Of a stretch of DNA of 64,000 bases, positions 47,357 to 59,034 are shown one piece after another. The notes under the pieces were generated by a model, which was given only the letters and a program-made list of their open reading frames with translations, searched no databases and was not told the DNA's origin. The stretch is from Bryum argenteum (lineage: Eukaryota > Streptophyta > Bryopsida > Bryales > Bryaceae). The stretch lies in NCBI GenBank assembly GCA_037043015.1, contig CM073321.1, positions 9,432,001 to 9,496,000 of the forward strand. Direction: 5' to 3'. Position numbers and translations under genes: made by a program. Each line of letters opens with the position of its first letter. Within the stretch, counting starts at the first letter, position 1.

Positions 47357-47938
47357 AATGAACCAATGGGGCACCCTAGGTTGTGGAACCCCATACATCT
47401 GGGGCAGCGGGCACCCCCGGGGCAGCCCGGGCAGCGGCTCGACGCCGCCACGTCGCGCAGGGCAGGCCGGGCAGCGGCCTCACGTCGCCTTCAAGGCGGA
47501 GAATAGCCCGCCGCCCGTTGGCGCCAGCTTCTTGCCCAGTTTGAACGTCTTCTCGCCGGCTCCCAACCAGCTCGCATCTCCAGCCAGGGGCCCCAGTCGG
47601 CTCGCACCGCCAGCCAGCCCCCAGCCAGCTCGCTCCGCCAGCGTTCTGCTCCGCCAGCGTTTCGCTCCGCCAGCTTTCCGCTTGGTGTTCTTCTCCCTGG
47701 CGCAGCTTCCCGCTCCGGCCAACCTCATGCCGTTCCTCCCCCCCTACTCCCGTGTCGCCATCCTCCTCCACGCCGTTCTGCTCCTATTTCGTGTGGTTGT
47801 ATTTCGAACTTCTTCCCGCATTAGCTACAACAGCTCACATTTGCCATTCAGTTGTTGTTACTTCAATTTGTTTCTCAGCTTGTTTGCTCGACTACGGTAG
47901 GGTTTGTTCGTGATCTCCGAGGCAATCATTCGCATCAA
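47357..47938 (+). promoter_or_regulatory. GC/CT-rich leader exon of unit D
   Basis: It begins CTCAATGAACCAATGGGGCACC and is rich in GGGCAGC, then CCAGCTCGC repeats, then CT-rich sequence, TAGGGTTTGTTCG and a donor ATCAA|GTACGC at 47,938/47,939. The end is homologous to the unit A leader and the beginning to the truncated leader at 6958-7206. The 180-codon + frame and the - frames are composition artefacts. Confidence 0.6.
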
Positions 47939-48029
47939 GTACGCCATTACCATACGTATTTGCATTTGCATTTGAACTTGCATTTTGGGACCGCTCCGCG
48001 TGATTTGTTTTTCGTAACTGAGTTAACAA

Positions 48030-48960
48030 TGTGCATTTAGGTCGATGCCTGTGCATTTAGGTCGCAAAAACAGGAATTTCCAATTTCACGAGCTAAACGC
48101 ACAGAATTTAGGTCGCTGCCTCCTAAACGCACGATGTAGGTCGCTGCGTGCTAAAAACACAGTTTTTAGGTCGCTGCCTGCTTAATGCACTGTGTAGGTT
48201 GCTGCGTGCTAAACGCACAGTTTTTAGGTCACTACCTGCTAAACGCACAGTTTGTACTTCGCTGCCAACTAAACGTAGTGGTTAGGTCGCTGCGTGCTAA
48301 ACGCATAATGTCTAAGTCGCTGCCTGCTAAACGCACAGTGTTCAGGCCGCTCCGAACCAAATGCAGTATTCGGGTTGCTGCCCTTAAACGGTCAGTGTTC
48401 AGGTCACTGCCTGCTAAACAATCAGTGTTTAGGTCGCTGCCTTCAAAACGCACAGTATGTAGGTCGTTGCCTGCTAAATGCTCAGTGCTTAGGACTCTCC
48501 CAACTGAACGCAATGTTAGGACGCTGTCTGCTAAACGCACAGTGTTGAGGTCGCTGTCTGCTAAACGCACTGTGTTTAGGTCAGTGCCTGCCAAACGCAC
48601 AGCATTCAGGTCGCTCCCAACTTAACGCAGTGGTAAGGCTGCCTGCTAAACGGTCAGTGTTCATGTCGCAGCCTGCTAAACGGTCAGTGTTCATGTCGTA
48701 GCCTGCTAAACACAGTGTGTAGGTTGCTGCCTGTTAAATGCACAGCATTTAGGTCGCTCCTTGCTAAACGCACAGTGTTGAAGTCGCTCCCAACTGAACG
48801 CAGTGGTTACGTCGCTGTCTCGTAAACGCACAGTGTTTAGATCGCTCCCAGCTAGACGCAGTGGTTAGGTCGCTGCCTGCTAAACGCATAGTGTTTAGAT
48901 TGCTGCCTGCTTAACGCGGAGTGTTTAGGTCAATGCCTCCTAAACGCACAGCACTTAGTA
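48030..48960. repeat. 30-bp minisatellite array D
   Basis: Degenerate tandem units resemble TTTAGGTCGCTGCC-TGCTAAACGCACAGTG, with a period near 30 bp and many 26-29-bp variants. The array opens with the same double GTGCATTTAGGTCG start as array A and lies in the first intron (47,939-49,392). Reading frames in it, such as 48,185-48,625, are artefacts. Confidence 0.9.
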
Positions 48961-48995
48961 CGTTACGAAATGAAGCTAGACGTTCAGCAGTCCGC

Positions 48996-49250
48996 TTGGG
49001 AAATTAGCTCGAGTCCTGCTAAGTCTACAGCAGTGTCATAATCTTCGTAGGGATTTAGCTCGACTCGAGCTAAATGCACGACAGCTTCTTTACCATACGC
49101 ACGGATTTAGCTGGGGTCGAGCTATGTCCACAGTTAGTTTAGGAATTTTCTCTGGGGGTTTAGATCGTTCCTATAACATCCATGTTATATTGATGTCAAA
49201 TGATTAATTATAAACTAGTATAATAGGTAGGAAATTAGGTCCAGTCGAGC
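48996..49250. repeat. Dyad motifs at the 3' end of array D
   Basis: After the minisatellite come four dyad-type copies: near 49,003 (degenerate right arm), a perfect one at 49,051-49,073, a variant at 49,104 (TTTAGCTGGGGTCGAGCTA) and one near 49,230 (TTAGGTCCAGTCGAGCTAAA). The last combines a GGTC-type left end with a dyad-type right arm, bridging the two repeat types. Confidence 0.8.
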
Positions 49251-49408
49251 TAAATACTACTTCCATATTGTTTAGGAATGACTGAGCTTGTTCTGAGGTT
49301 TCATGTTTGCGTCTTCTTTTCCACTAATGGTTATTAGAATCTTTTGTAATGTTGTGTAGCATTTCACAGAGCTTATAATCAGTTTTAATCAGGGTGTGAC
49401 CGCTCTAC

Positions 49409-52341
49409 ATGGCGACTAGTGCGTCCGATGATGACTTGGACAATCAAAGTATTTCTTCAAAGGTATTATAAAGTTCACGGTTTTGTTATTCGACGTTTAT
49501 GTTGGTTCCGTTTATAACATAATTGTTTTTTGGTTATTAGGATTTGGAAGATGTTGAGCTCGTTCTGCCGGATCGTTTGAAGGATTGTCCTGGACTCCCG
49601 AGATGCAAATGGATAATGAAATTTGTGACACTATTGAATTCTCGAGGGGTCATTGTTGCAAAGGGCATTTGTCAAAGTGTGGAGTCTGATTGTGTACTAG
49701 GCTCCGATGACGAGCCTTTGCGAGATGATCAAGTAGTTGTTTAGATCGTTAAGTGCTTGGATTTAGAGTTTCTGCCTTCTGATACTATATTCTAGTCATA
49801 AACATGGGATCGCAGTCACGCCATTCATGACGGTTGGTCTTTACTTGATCATTTGCATCACGAGCAATACAATATTGCGGTTTATGCTTGTGATCAACCG
49901 AAGACGAAAGGAGTTTGTCCGTATACTTTGGAAGAAAGACATCCTCAGATCTTGAGAACTAGGAGGGAGGAGGGACTTTTAACTGTGGAGTCTTTCAATT
50001 TGGTTGCAAGTATGAAGTGTTGCAATAAGAATTGCTGTCAACCGTTCCCCCGCCAAAAGATTCTGGCCTTGCGAAAGCAGATGTACGAGTCTTCAAATTT
50101 TAAGTTCAAGGCGCACTTTAAGATTGATGTACATCATCAATTTCATCAAATTGCTGACGGGAGTATGATGGTTACAATCGAAGGTATTGATATTTGTGCT
50201 CGAGCTTGGTAGAATATTACTGGAGTTCCTCCTGCTACGTTCTACAGGAAGTAAGCGAAGGCGGCTATTGGTTTACGTGCTCAACATCACGGGAATGTCG
50301 GATCCAAGAAACCACGACTTCATGTGAAGCAAGCTGCTGCAACGCTTAAGGTGTTAATCGACAACGCAGTTGATCATATGCCGCACAAAGCCAAGATGCT
50401 TGGTAATGGGCTGAAAGTGGTTTCACGGTCATTGCCTTCCTCCTTTAAATGGAAGGATACAATCTCAGATATCAATCTCATCAACGAGAGGTTGGGGCTG
50501 AAATTCATCGCCCAAAGCACTCTCAGCAAGATTAGGCGAACAATATTCCCTGAGTATTCGAAGAAAGCACCCAGAGACAATTTTGCGCGATGCGCAACGT
50601 GTGATAAACTTGAGACCATGATCAAGTCTATGGTGCCAGATTCAAGTGAAGAGAATATGTGGATTAAGAAGCTTAAACTCCACTTGGACCATAAGCAAAC
50701 ACATCGTGAGTATTATTACAAGAATCGCTCTTTATCTATTCAAAGGCCCAAAGATGTTCTCTGCATTATCCACGACAAAATGGATCATGTGAAAACGGCT
50801 TGTCCTTTGTTCTCTCACAAAACAAAAACAAATGATGCGCTGATGAAACTTCCTATTGCTGTGACGGGAATGATTGCTGACGGGCATTGCGATGTTCGTT
50901 ATGCTCATCACGGATTGGGCATTTATCCGAGTGATTGCAATTACACTGTTGGATCTATTTTGAAGCTTCTTCGAGATTTAGAAGGGGTTCCGATATCACA
51001 TTCCAAGTCATTGTTTGTTGGATTTGGAACGCATCCCTTGTTTGAGGCATTGCTTATCGGAAAAGATTCTTGTTGGAACTCTCTTTTACCTGAGAGTGAG
51101 TCATCAGGAGCTACGGAATCTCTTCCTCCAGTTTTACATGTACAACTTGACAACGCCACCTCCGATAACAAAAATCGGTTCATGTTTTGCTTTTGGTCCC
51201 TTCTGGTACATATAGGCGTTTTCCGTGAAATCTATGTCAATTTTCTTTTAGTTGGACATACTCATGAAGATATTGACGCTCTCTTCGGACGTTGGAGTAT
51301 GATTCTAAAAGAGAATGACTATCTGACGATTCCACTTTTGATAAAATCCTTCATGGACGCTGAGGCACTCCCAGTTATTCCGCATTTGATTGAGGAGATT
51401 CCTAATTTTAAGGGCTATATCAAGGATTTCATTGCTTCTAAAGACAAAATTCTTGTTGGGCATTCTGAAGGGCAACAATTTAAATGTTTCAAACATAACA
51501 ATGGGTGGCCCATGATGAAATACAAGATGTTATGTTCTGACAATGAGTGGCTTCCATCGACCAGTGAAGGAATAAAATTGTGGAAAGAGAATTCAAGTAC
51601 CGGTTTGCCTTTATTGCCGACGGGAGAAATGAAGCCTTTAGCGTCAATTCCTATGAAGAAACTTGATGAAATTGTCAAAGGTATGTTAAATTTCATTAAG
51701 TTGTGGGAAACTTCATGTGCCCAAGACTTGTCAGGAGAGTATCGTCGACGACACGATTTTGTTTTACGTTATTGGCGTGCAGTCAATGTTTCATTGTTGG
51801 CGCCCAGGGGGGTTCTTCTTCTTTGAAGAATGGAAGTTGGCCTTTGACTCGAGTACCTTTGACTCGAGAATATCTTAACACTGGCGAATTACGCGAGGAA
51901 TATGCGCACGATCCCCATTTTATTGGCCGATTGTGTGATAAACAAAGAGAGTCATTTTGCGTTGGTCAAGATGTATTTGCTCGCTACTTTTTGGCTTTAC
52001 GTCTTGCAGATGGAGATGCTTGACCCTTTTGGATTGCGAGGGCTTTGACCGATTTTGATGTGGATCGCAACAATCCGGGATGTATTCAAATTCAATTTTT
52101 TAAACCTTTTAGCAAGCGTGCTCTTGTTCAAGATACTTATGTTGGCTGGGACACACAGAAGAACTTTAAATGGGTTTTTGATGACACCCAGGACCCGGTC
52201 TAGCTTTATGCGGGTGCTATTTTTACGTCATGGAAATCGAGTGCCAAAGCTGGTTCTCAACGTCCAACAATCTCAATATCTGAGCAACAGGTTACTATCA
52301 TCAAACAAAGTATTCTGCGTTTTGAGGCCGAGGAAGAATAA
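49409..52341 (+). pseudogene. Unit D: DUF7869-type transposase-like gene, decayed
   Basis: Exon 1 is 49,409-49,462 (54 bp, the same length as in unit C) and the intron is 49,463-49,540. The long exon ends at 52,341 with an acidic tail. Similarity to unit C runs end to end. Intact parts include CCNKNCCQPF, CIIHDKMDH, HVQLDNATSDNKNRF and VGHTHEDIDALFGRW. The longest open piece is 50,324-51,826 (500 codons). Lesions are TAG 49,742, TAG 49,793, TAA 49,799, TAG 50,210, TAA 50,252, a 1-base deletion near 51,812, TGA 52,021 and TAG 52,201. Only the 49,793-49,801 spot lacks a simple one-step explanation. It shares no lesion with unit C. Confidence 0.85.
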
Positions 52342-52884
52342 AAATTTGAGATCACTCATGACATTGGTACTTAGCTCGCGTCGACCTAAATTGTCAATCG
52401 CGGCTTTAGCTGTTATGGAGGACAAAATGGACAAGACCTCTTTCATAATTTTTTCTCGGATTGGATTTGAGCTCATTTATATTGAAGTTGTTTACAGTTT
52501 TCTCGTGTTAGGCACGATTAGATTAGTAGATTGATGTAATTTTTTGAAGCAGCACCGTATTGTAACGGGTACTTTAAATAGCATCGTATCTTTAAAACTA
52601 TATTTAATATTGGACATTGTGATATTTTCTCATTTTAATGTGTTTTCCGTTTTGATGTGCTATTTTTTTAAGATTAGATGTTGAATGTGTTTTGACCATT
52701 CCAAATATATGTTCTCAATATAGTTGAGTTTCTTGTTATAATGGGATGTTTTGCTTATCTTACAGAGTTTTGAGTTTCTTGGTTTGCACGTTAGGTTAGA
52801 TGAAGTCCTTTTTGCCGGATTTAGGTCGATGATAATAGAAATTTTTTCACTTTAACAAAATATGCTATTTGATGATAATTTGAA

Positions 52885-52911
52885 TATTCCCATTATAATG
52901 AATTACGTGTT
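52885..52911 (+). promoter_or_regulatory. Conserved 27-bp 3' block, unit D
   Basis: It begins TATTCCCATTATAATG and ends TTACGTGTT, identical in those parts to unit A. Here the sequence beyond it (AGAGGCTAGG...) is not the AT-rich spacer, so the block itself and not the spacer is the conserved feature. Confidence 0.75.
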
Positions 52912-53400
52912 AGAGGCTAGGATTTAATTCTTCATATAGTTAGGGTTTGCTGCTGCCGCCATAGTTAGATCATAAAACCTTTAAGTGAATGTAGAGGTTG
53001 GACAAAGCTCATTTATTTCTCCCTTAGTTTTTCTAAGGAATTAGTGTTTGAAGTGTAGAGGATTTCAAAATTGTTTCCATTCAGTTTAAATTTATTGTTA
53101 AGTATAATAAGAGAATAGAGTAGTTATAGAGAGAGCCATGAAACTTGAGAGCTACTAGATTTCAAAAGCATAATGTAGAAGAAACTCTAGAACTTGTAGT
53201 ATTTGATTTATTGTGGAAGAAACCCTAAAACTTCTTATGGAAGAAACTCTATAACCTACAATATCTGCTTTGTTGTAGAAAGAACTTTGAAGCTTGATTA
53301 GTTGTGGTTGATAATCTGAAAATGTCATCAGATGTCTATGATGATGTATGCAGGGATGTCTTAGAGCATGATTATGAAGATGTCTAAAAGGATGTCTAAT
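52912..53400. other. No gene seen
   Basis: The sequence is AT-rich with repeated words such as GAAGAAACTCTA and AGGATGTCT. The AGGATGTCT words recur at about 54,350-54,378 on the far side of the next segment, so 53,400-54,330 may itself be an insertion. Confidence 0.35.
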
Positions 53401-53800
53401 TGTGTTGATTGAATTTTGTTTTGTGGGTCGAACATCAGTGGTCGAGGTCCATGTTACCTGCCACAACACTGTGGGTATCATCACCGAAGACCAGCAGCCA
53501 CGGGGAGACCAAGAATTAACAGCCACCACGGGGCTCGAGGCCGAGGACACAGTAACCAGAGGACCACGAGGATCGCGACCGCGGACGTAGGCAGTTAAGG
53601 CAAAAGGGCAGCGCAAGGAATTAGGTTTTATTATAAATAGAGATGTAGTGATAGCTGTGAGCGCATTGTCGCAAGCTTTGTAGCCCTTCGGCATTCACCA
53701 ATTCAATGCAAACACATGACTCAATCCAATTCTTATCTACCCGGTCTCTATCTGCTTTCTACTTCCTTTACGCTAACCCACTACTGTCTGTGAAAACCGT
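53400..53800 (+). mobile_element. Possible LTR-like segment with TATA box
   Basis: The segment has TTATTATAAATAGAG (about 53,628), a pyrimidine-rich end with CAATTCAATGCAAACACATG, and TGGCACCGTGATAG (about 53,800), which loosely resembles a primer-binding-site position. No second LTR or retrotransposon coding sequence is visible. The 179-codon - frame across it has no domain. Confidence 0.3.
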
Positions 53801-54379
53801 GGCACCGTGATAGTCTCTAAGTCAAAGCAGTTGTGTCTCAACATACGCAACGTGGTTGTGAAGCTGCCATCTCAAACCACCGTCGCCCCGAGGATCCGCC
53901 CCCTCTCGAGCAAACACCTTGGCCGTGGAAGTAATACAAGGAAGGAACGCCACAGGGGACTGTAAGTCTGGACCTCGGCTCTCTTCGAGCATACCCTCCG
54001 GTCTCACAGGATTGACCACCCCGACCAAACTAATCACTTAGTGATTACGGCCCCGGTCAACGGATGTCGTGACCTACACAGACCCTGGGGTTAACCGTGG
54101 TCGACGCCTCCAAGCCCTGGTTCACTCACCGCCTCCTGTCCTTACCTCCCCTTCCCTTGTACCTCGGGCATCTCCATACCCGTACCCCGGCTAACAGTCC
54201 CCGTAAGGTGGTAAGGAAACCTTAAAGAACACATAAACATAGAAGAAGTATGCCGAAGTAAGTGAGTTGTTGTTTTTTGACAACTTCAGCAAGGCTGCAA
54301 AACACGATCTGAGGCCGCAAACAAATGTCTCCATGGATGTTTATGACGTTGTCTTCAAGGATGTCTTCAAGAATGTCTG
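53801..54379. other. No gene seen
   Basis: The sequence is GC-richer, with small frames on both strands and no recognisable product. It could be the internal remnant of the LTR-like element to its left. Confidence 0.3.
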
Positions 54380-54799
54380 TGTCACATCCTTTTCCAAAGG
54401 ATGCCCGAACACCGTGGTGAGCCAAGAGGACCCCGGGAGTGACGCCCCAGGCTTGGCAAGAGACAAGGTGAGGTGACCAAGGAGAGTCCCGAGCAGACAG
54501 CACGCAATCGCGTCGTTCTCGGAACGAACTTGGTAGTGTGCCTTACATGGTTGCAAACCTTGTTCAAGCACGCACCCATGGGTCCAAAGAATGCGCGATT
54601 TGGAGTTGTGAGTCATGAGATATGGCTCTCCAAAGTTGGAGCGCGTTCCGGGACACTCCGGGACTCGGGAGTGTTGCCTTTCGGGACTCAAGGTGTCGAC
54701 CTCCGTGGAGGGCGGCATGTTGCATATTGTTGGAAAGCTAATGACAAGGGCTTTCTAGAATGCTAAGGCTCATGATGAGCAAAGCAATAGTCTAGGAGA
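54380..54799 (+). mobile_element. Fragment of the same LTR family as in gene A
   Basis: This 420-bp stretch starts TGTCACATCC and matches 19,221-19,640 with few differences, ending abruptly at TCTAGGAGA. The remaining ~930 bp of the LTR is absent. Different DNA (GGACGTAGCTACGGTGTGAG) begins directly at the break. Confidence 0.85.
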
Positions 54800-55578
54800 G
54801 GACGTAGCTACGGTGTGAGCGGTGAGCGGTGAGCGTTGAGCCATCAAGTTTCAGGAATTTGAGCGCTGAATTGGTATTTTAAGTAAAAAAAATTCTAAAA
54901 AAAAATTTACTATTTTTTCAGGAATATTCTCAAGAATATTCGAATATTCTTGACTTATTACCGTGGTTTAGTGTTCCTAAACCCGTGGAGGTAAGGCTAA
55001 AATTTCTGAAATCTGGTAGACTTAAACCACGTTCTTCAAACGTTAAGAGACATTTACAAATTTTACAGAGTAGGCTAGTATATCATAACTTTGAAATCGG
55101 AAGTCGAAGTTGTATAGCAATTCATACATTTTTGTAAATAGGGATACATTTATTGACTTTTGTAAAACGCTGAAATCAAAATAAATAACGTGTGAAACAC
55201 ACGATTACAGGGATAACATGTAGAATGGGTAGATGTGGATGTCGGTTTACGTAATGTGACATTGAGGTAGTCTACTCTCTAACTTGGTCTAGGATTCCCC
55301 GCTCTAGAATGGTTTTCACCTCGTTGAAACTAAGGGTGGGCGCGTGGATGAAGAGGTCTCTATCAATATCAAATTTGCATACCAATACCAACACAAAGTA
55401 TAAGTGCTTACAATGTCTATACGGTTCGCCTTTTCGTCCTAACTTAGTCATGGTTTTTTTGAACACTGGGCAAGAACTTATAGATACACTCTAAATCCGA
55501 CTCCAAAGCAACAATACATCCAAAACCAGGTTGTGGTATCATGGTCACCTCGAGTATTTTTGCCTCCATGGCACGAGC
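54800..55578. other. Non-coding flank of the MULE-like gene
   Basis: It begins with GTGAGCGGTGAGCGGTGAGC, a short tandem of GAGCGGT, and then turns AT-rich. No matching inverted terminal repeat was found on the other side of the transposase gene, so the element borders remain open. Confidence 0.4.
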
Positions 55579-55628
55579 TGAGTCACAGCTGTGCTTTGGA
55601 GTCACAGCTGTGCTTTGGAGTCACAGCC
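55579..55628. repeat. 19-bp tandem repeat (2.5 copies)
   Basis: AGTCACAGCTGTGCTTTGG is repeated 2.5 times. It covers the last codons of the transposase-like frame, so the extreme C-terminus (KHSCDSKAQL) may be altered. Confidence 0.9.
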
Positions 55629-58600
55629 TTGATGCGTCGAAGAACTTTAGACTTGCGTGATTTGGGGTACAGATCAGCCTTGTCCGGCACTGGAATATTT
55701 GACAAGTCTCTCGGTGGCGCAGAAGTATTGAATGTGCGGTTGAGAGGAAGGCATTCCTTCTGTGGGAGCCGAAAACCCGCATTCTCCAACGCCTCTATTT
55801 CGTCAACTGTCAAATTAGTCCCAATCTTCACGGGCCAAATAGAGGGAATAGGCGGTCGACCTTGTTTCCGAGAGAACGGCTCAATCCATTTACGACGACT
55901 GCCCTTCACACAACGCTCAATGTCGTCTGGACAAAAGAAAAACTGATCAGTTTTCTTTGGACCTTCTTGAGGACGTTGCCATACGCCGGTGTAAGTTGGA
56001 GCTGCGGTCGCCTTTCCGTTTTGGACAATGCGGGATTCGCATTTCTTCCTGGTCTTGGCCATAATGCCCCAACAAGCCTTGGATGAGGATTCTTTCAAAC
56101 GAGCAATGTGCCATAAACGCTCATTCACTCTCGTCTCTTGGATAGTAATGACGCGCTGAGTACTGGGTCTTGGAGAAGCGAGGGGTTCCACCGATTGCTC
56201 CTGAACTTCATCTTCGTCGTGTATAGGACTGAGATTCTCAGCAAGAGGTCGTGTGACTCTTCTCCCTATTCGAGGACGTGAGTAACTCACGATGTCAAGT
56301 CGATGAGTTTCATCTTCGGCACCAATGGGAACATCAGCCTTACGTTTCCTGGAACCGAAAATCTCTGCCCCCTCCAAGTGGGCGTCACGCGTACAGTAAG
56401 CTTCAGCTTTAGGGAAGTCCATAACTGCCTTGTTAAGGCAAGATGGATTGCCGGATCGATTAGCCCGACGTTGAGCGGTATAAAGACGCTGACGAAGTTC
56501 TTCTACGGATGGTCCAGAACCACTTGCTCCGCCTTTATTGAATTGATGGTAGCCGACGACTTGGAGGAAGGCTCGAACGTAGTCGTCAACGGCTGCGACG
56601 TAGAGATCCCTACCCTTATTGCCAGACGCTTGCAGCCACTTGTTATGGATTGACTCCGCAAGATTACAAGAAGGCATCTCTGCGAGTTCTTCTGCCGAAT
56701 ATTTTTTTCCTGTGATTTACAAACGTATTAGGCCTTTATTCATAACTTAAAATTGTACTTAATTCATATTCAGAGTATATAAATCCACATAAAAATTAAC
56801 TAATACTATATAAAAAAGAACTGCTAATCTCTTTGGTACTGTCATAACATTACAAAAGCTACTATAGAGTATGAAATCACCAAAAATATCGCAAAGAAAT
56901 TGTACACTCACTAGTTCCATAAATCCACCCCATTGTTTGTATCTGAAGTGCCAGTACGCAAGCCAATGACCTAAGTGTTCTAACCCAACTTCGGAGGTGG
57001 CCTTTGAGGATGCCCACCATGCTCTTATAGCCCAATATCGGGTCTCAGCCTCTTCCATGGTGCGCGCATCCTTGTACTGCTTACAGAGAATCCGGTGTTG
57101 GCCTTGCAATTCGGGCACAATGTATTGTTTCGTATGTTTCTCAAGAGACTGTGTCCAATGGAAATAATATGTGCGCTCGCGGCCTTCTATGGGGACAGAA
57201 GGGTTTCCAGATCCGTAGATGATTCACACTGCGTTCCAGTTGGCTTGAGCACTATCAGCCATAAATCCTTGGAACTGCAGCTTGGGTACTCCGTTCCTCA
57301 CCATCACATGATTAAGGTTCTTCCAGAAGACGAGTTGAGCATCTTTGTCCTCTGACTGGAAATCACAGAATGCAATGGTTAGAATGCGTTGGTAACGTGA
57401 GTCGTACACGTGGCAGGCCATGGTGGTCCAATCCGTAACGCGTTTGACATGGTCGAACATCATCCATGCGTGGGCGAGATTTCCTCCAGGCTGCATACGG
57501 CGAACGAGATCAACACCGCTACCGGGGCCAACCTCGGACATTTTGAAGATGAAGACTTTCTCCGATTCGTCGCCTTGGCCAGGGAACATGTTGTGTTGCA
57601 CATATGCCCAGTGCTGAGACCTCTGAGCTTTGTGATCCCATCGAGAATGCCATACCTACGCAAGTACTTGAAAGTGTAGATACGATTGCGCATGCTGGAA
57701 GAGTTTAACTCTTTGCATTGTTCAAAGACAGGTTCGAGCTGCTGAAGAGAAAGATTGCCGGTTTCGGGGTCACCTTCGTCACGGAGAAGTAAGTTACCTA
57801 ACAAGTCTTTACTGGTTTCCATAACTATTTTGGAAACGGTTGCTTGAGGGTTACGGTCAACATGCTCTTCTAGTAACTCATCAATTTTTTTCCGTACACA
57901 TCTATAATCTCCGACTTTGACAGGATGTTCGTGTGTTCCTATATGAACACATGCACGCTCTTGACAATCTTCTCCGAGTACGTAAAAGATTTTCGTAGAA
58001 CAAGGCGCAACACAAACAGGAGGTTGTTTGCAAAGCTTACAGACCAACGTCGAGGTGGGCGAGGGAGATCCGCCTACAAGAAAGGGGTCTTTCGTAATGC
58101 CTTCAAACTCAACATCGTTCACTCCAGCGACTCGATCAGGTCGTTGCAAGAAGTCGCAGTTCGGGTTGTGGCACTGTAGATGTCCTACACAGTTCGAGTA
58201 TCGGAAAGACAAGCCTTGCGTATTGCTGATGTTGGTAGTCATCGTCCTCGTCCACACATGGCCGTCGTACCGTTTATCCATCCCCTCCATGGACTTCGCG
58301 ACCTTGTGAGTTGCAGACGGAAGAGTGGGCGGAAAGATGAAGAGTACATCGCCATTGAATGACGGAGGCAAGAAAGATACATTGACAGTGCGGATGGTTT
58401 TGAAATCAATTTTTTTGAGAAGAGTCCTGCTACTGGGCATTCTAGCGAGATTGGAGAGGGATGGAAGAATTTTTTTGGGTTTAACAATTTGCGATGAAAT
58501 TAAAGAAGTAGGGGTGGCTCTTACATAGTTATCCCTAACAGGAGGTGGCAATGGAATATCAGAGGACAGACGACATGGTTGCGGAGAAGACTTCTTCTCG

Positions 58601-59034
58601 TCATCTGATGAATCCGAAATGTCAATGGTGACTTCCAGACCTGGTTCAACTTTGACACAAGCAAGAGTTGGAGCAGCCGTGGAGATAGTAGAAGAACTAC
58701 GTGGGGTCAGGAGAACTGTTGAGGCGTTCATGACGGACTCCGTCAAGCCGTAGAGGCGATACTTTCCAGGTCTAAGCTTCCAGGTTGTAGTATTATTCTC
58801 TATGATGTCAGGATCTACAACCATGGAGTACTGAACATGATTAGTATTGGGTTCTAGAAGTTCTCTCTCTAACCACACTGAAGATGCATCGTAGCCGAAT
58901 CGAATTCCAAGCCAGGATGCTGTAATCTCTACGACACCTTCAAGCCCTACAGACATGCAAATGGGAACAAGTGCTCCCTATGACACAATCTCGACAATGT
59001 TTGCAGCAGTGGGTTCAGAGGAGGAGGAAGCCAT
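55583..59034 (-). pseudogene. MULE-like transposase gene, decayed
   Basis: The likely start is ATG at 59,034 (MASSSSEPTAAN). An in-frame TAG at 58,978 follows after 18 codons, so a restart at 58,956 is possible. Visible parts are CHNPNCDFLQR and VCKLCKQPPVCVAPC (Cys-rich, putative zinc binding) and a DDE-like core with FCDFQSEDKDAQLVFW, GFMADSAQANWNAV and a later YWAIRAWWASS...YWHFRYKQWGG segment. A real intron is at 56,911-56,710 (GTGAGT...CACAG), and the second exon runs to 55,583. Other lesions are a probable 1-base deletion near 57,610 and a TGA at 57,226-57,224 at a position that is Arg in relatives as I remember them. Family assignment is from motif memory and could be a MULE relative rather than a canonical one. 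Confidence 0.75.

Noticed and set aside
53155..53694. 179-aa ORF on the - strand
   Set aside because: It crosses a possible LTR and its AT-rich flank, and the translation shows no domain or exon structure.
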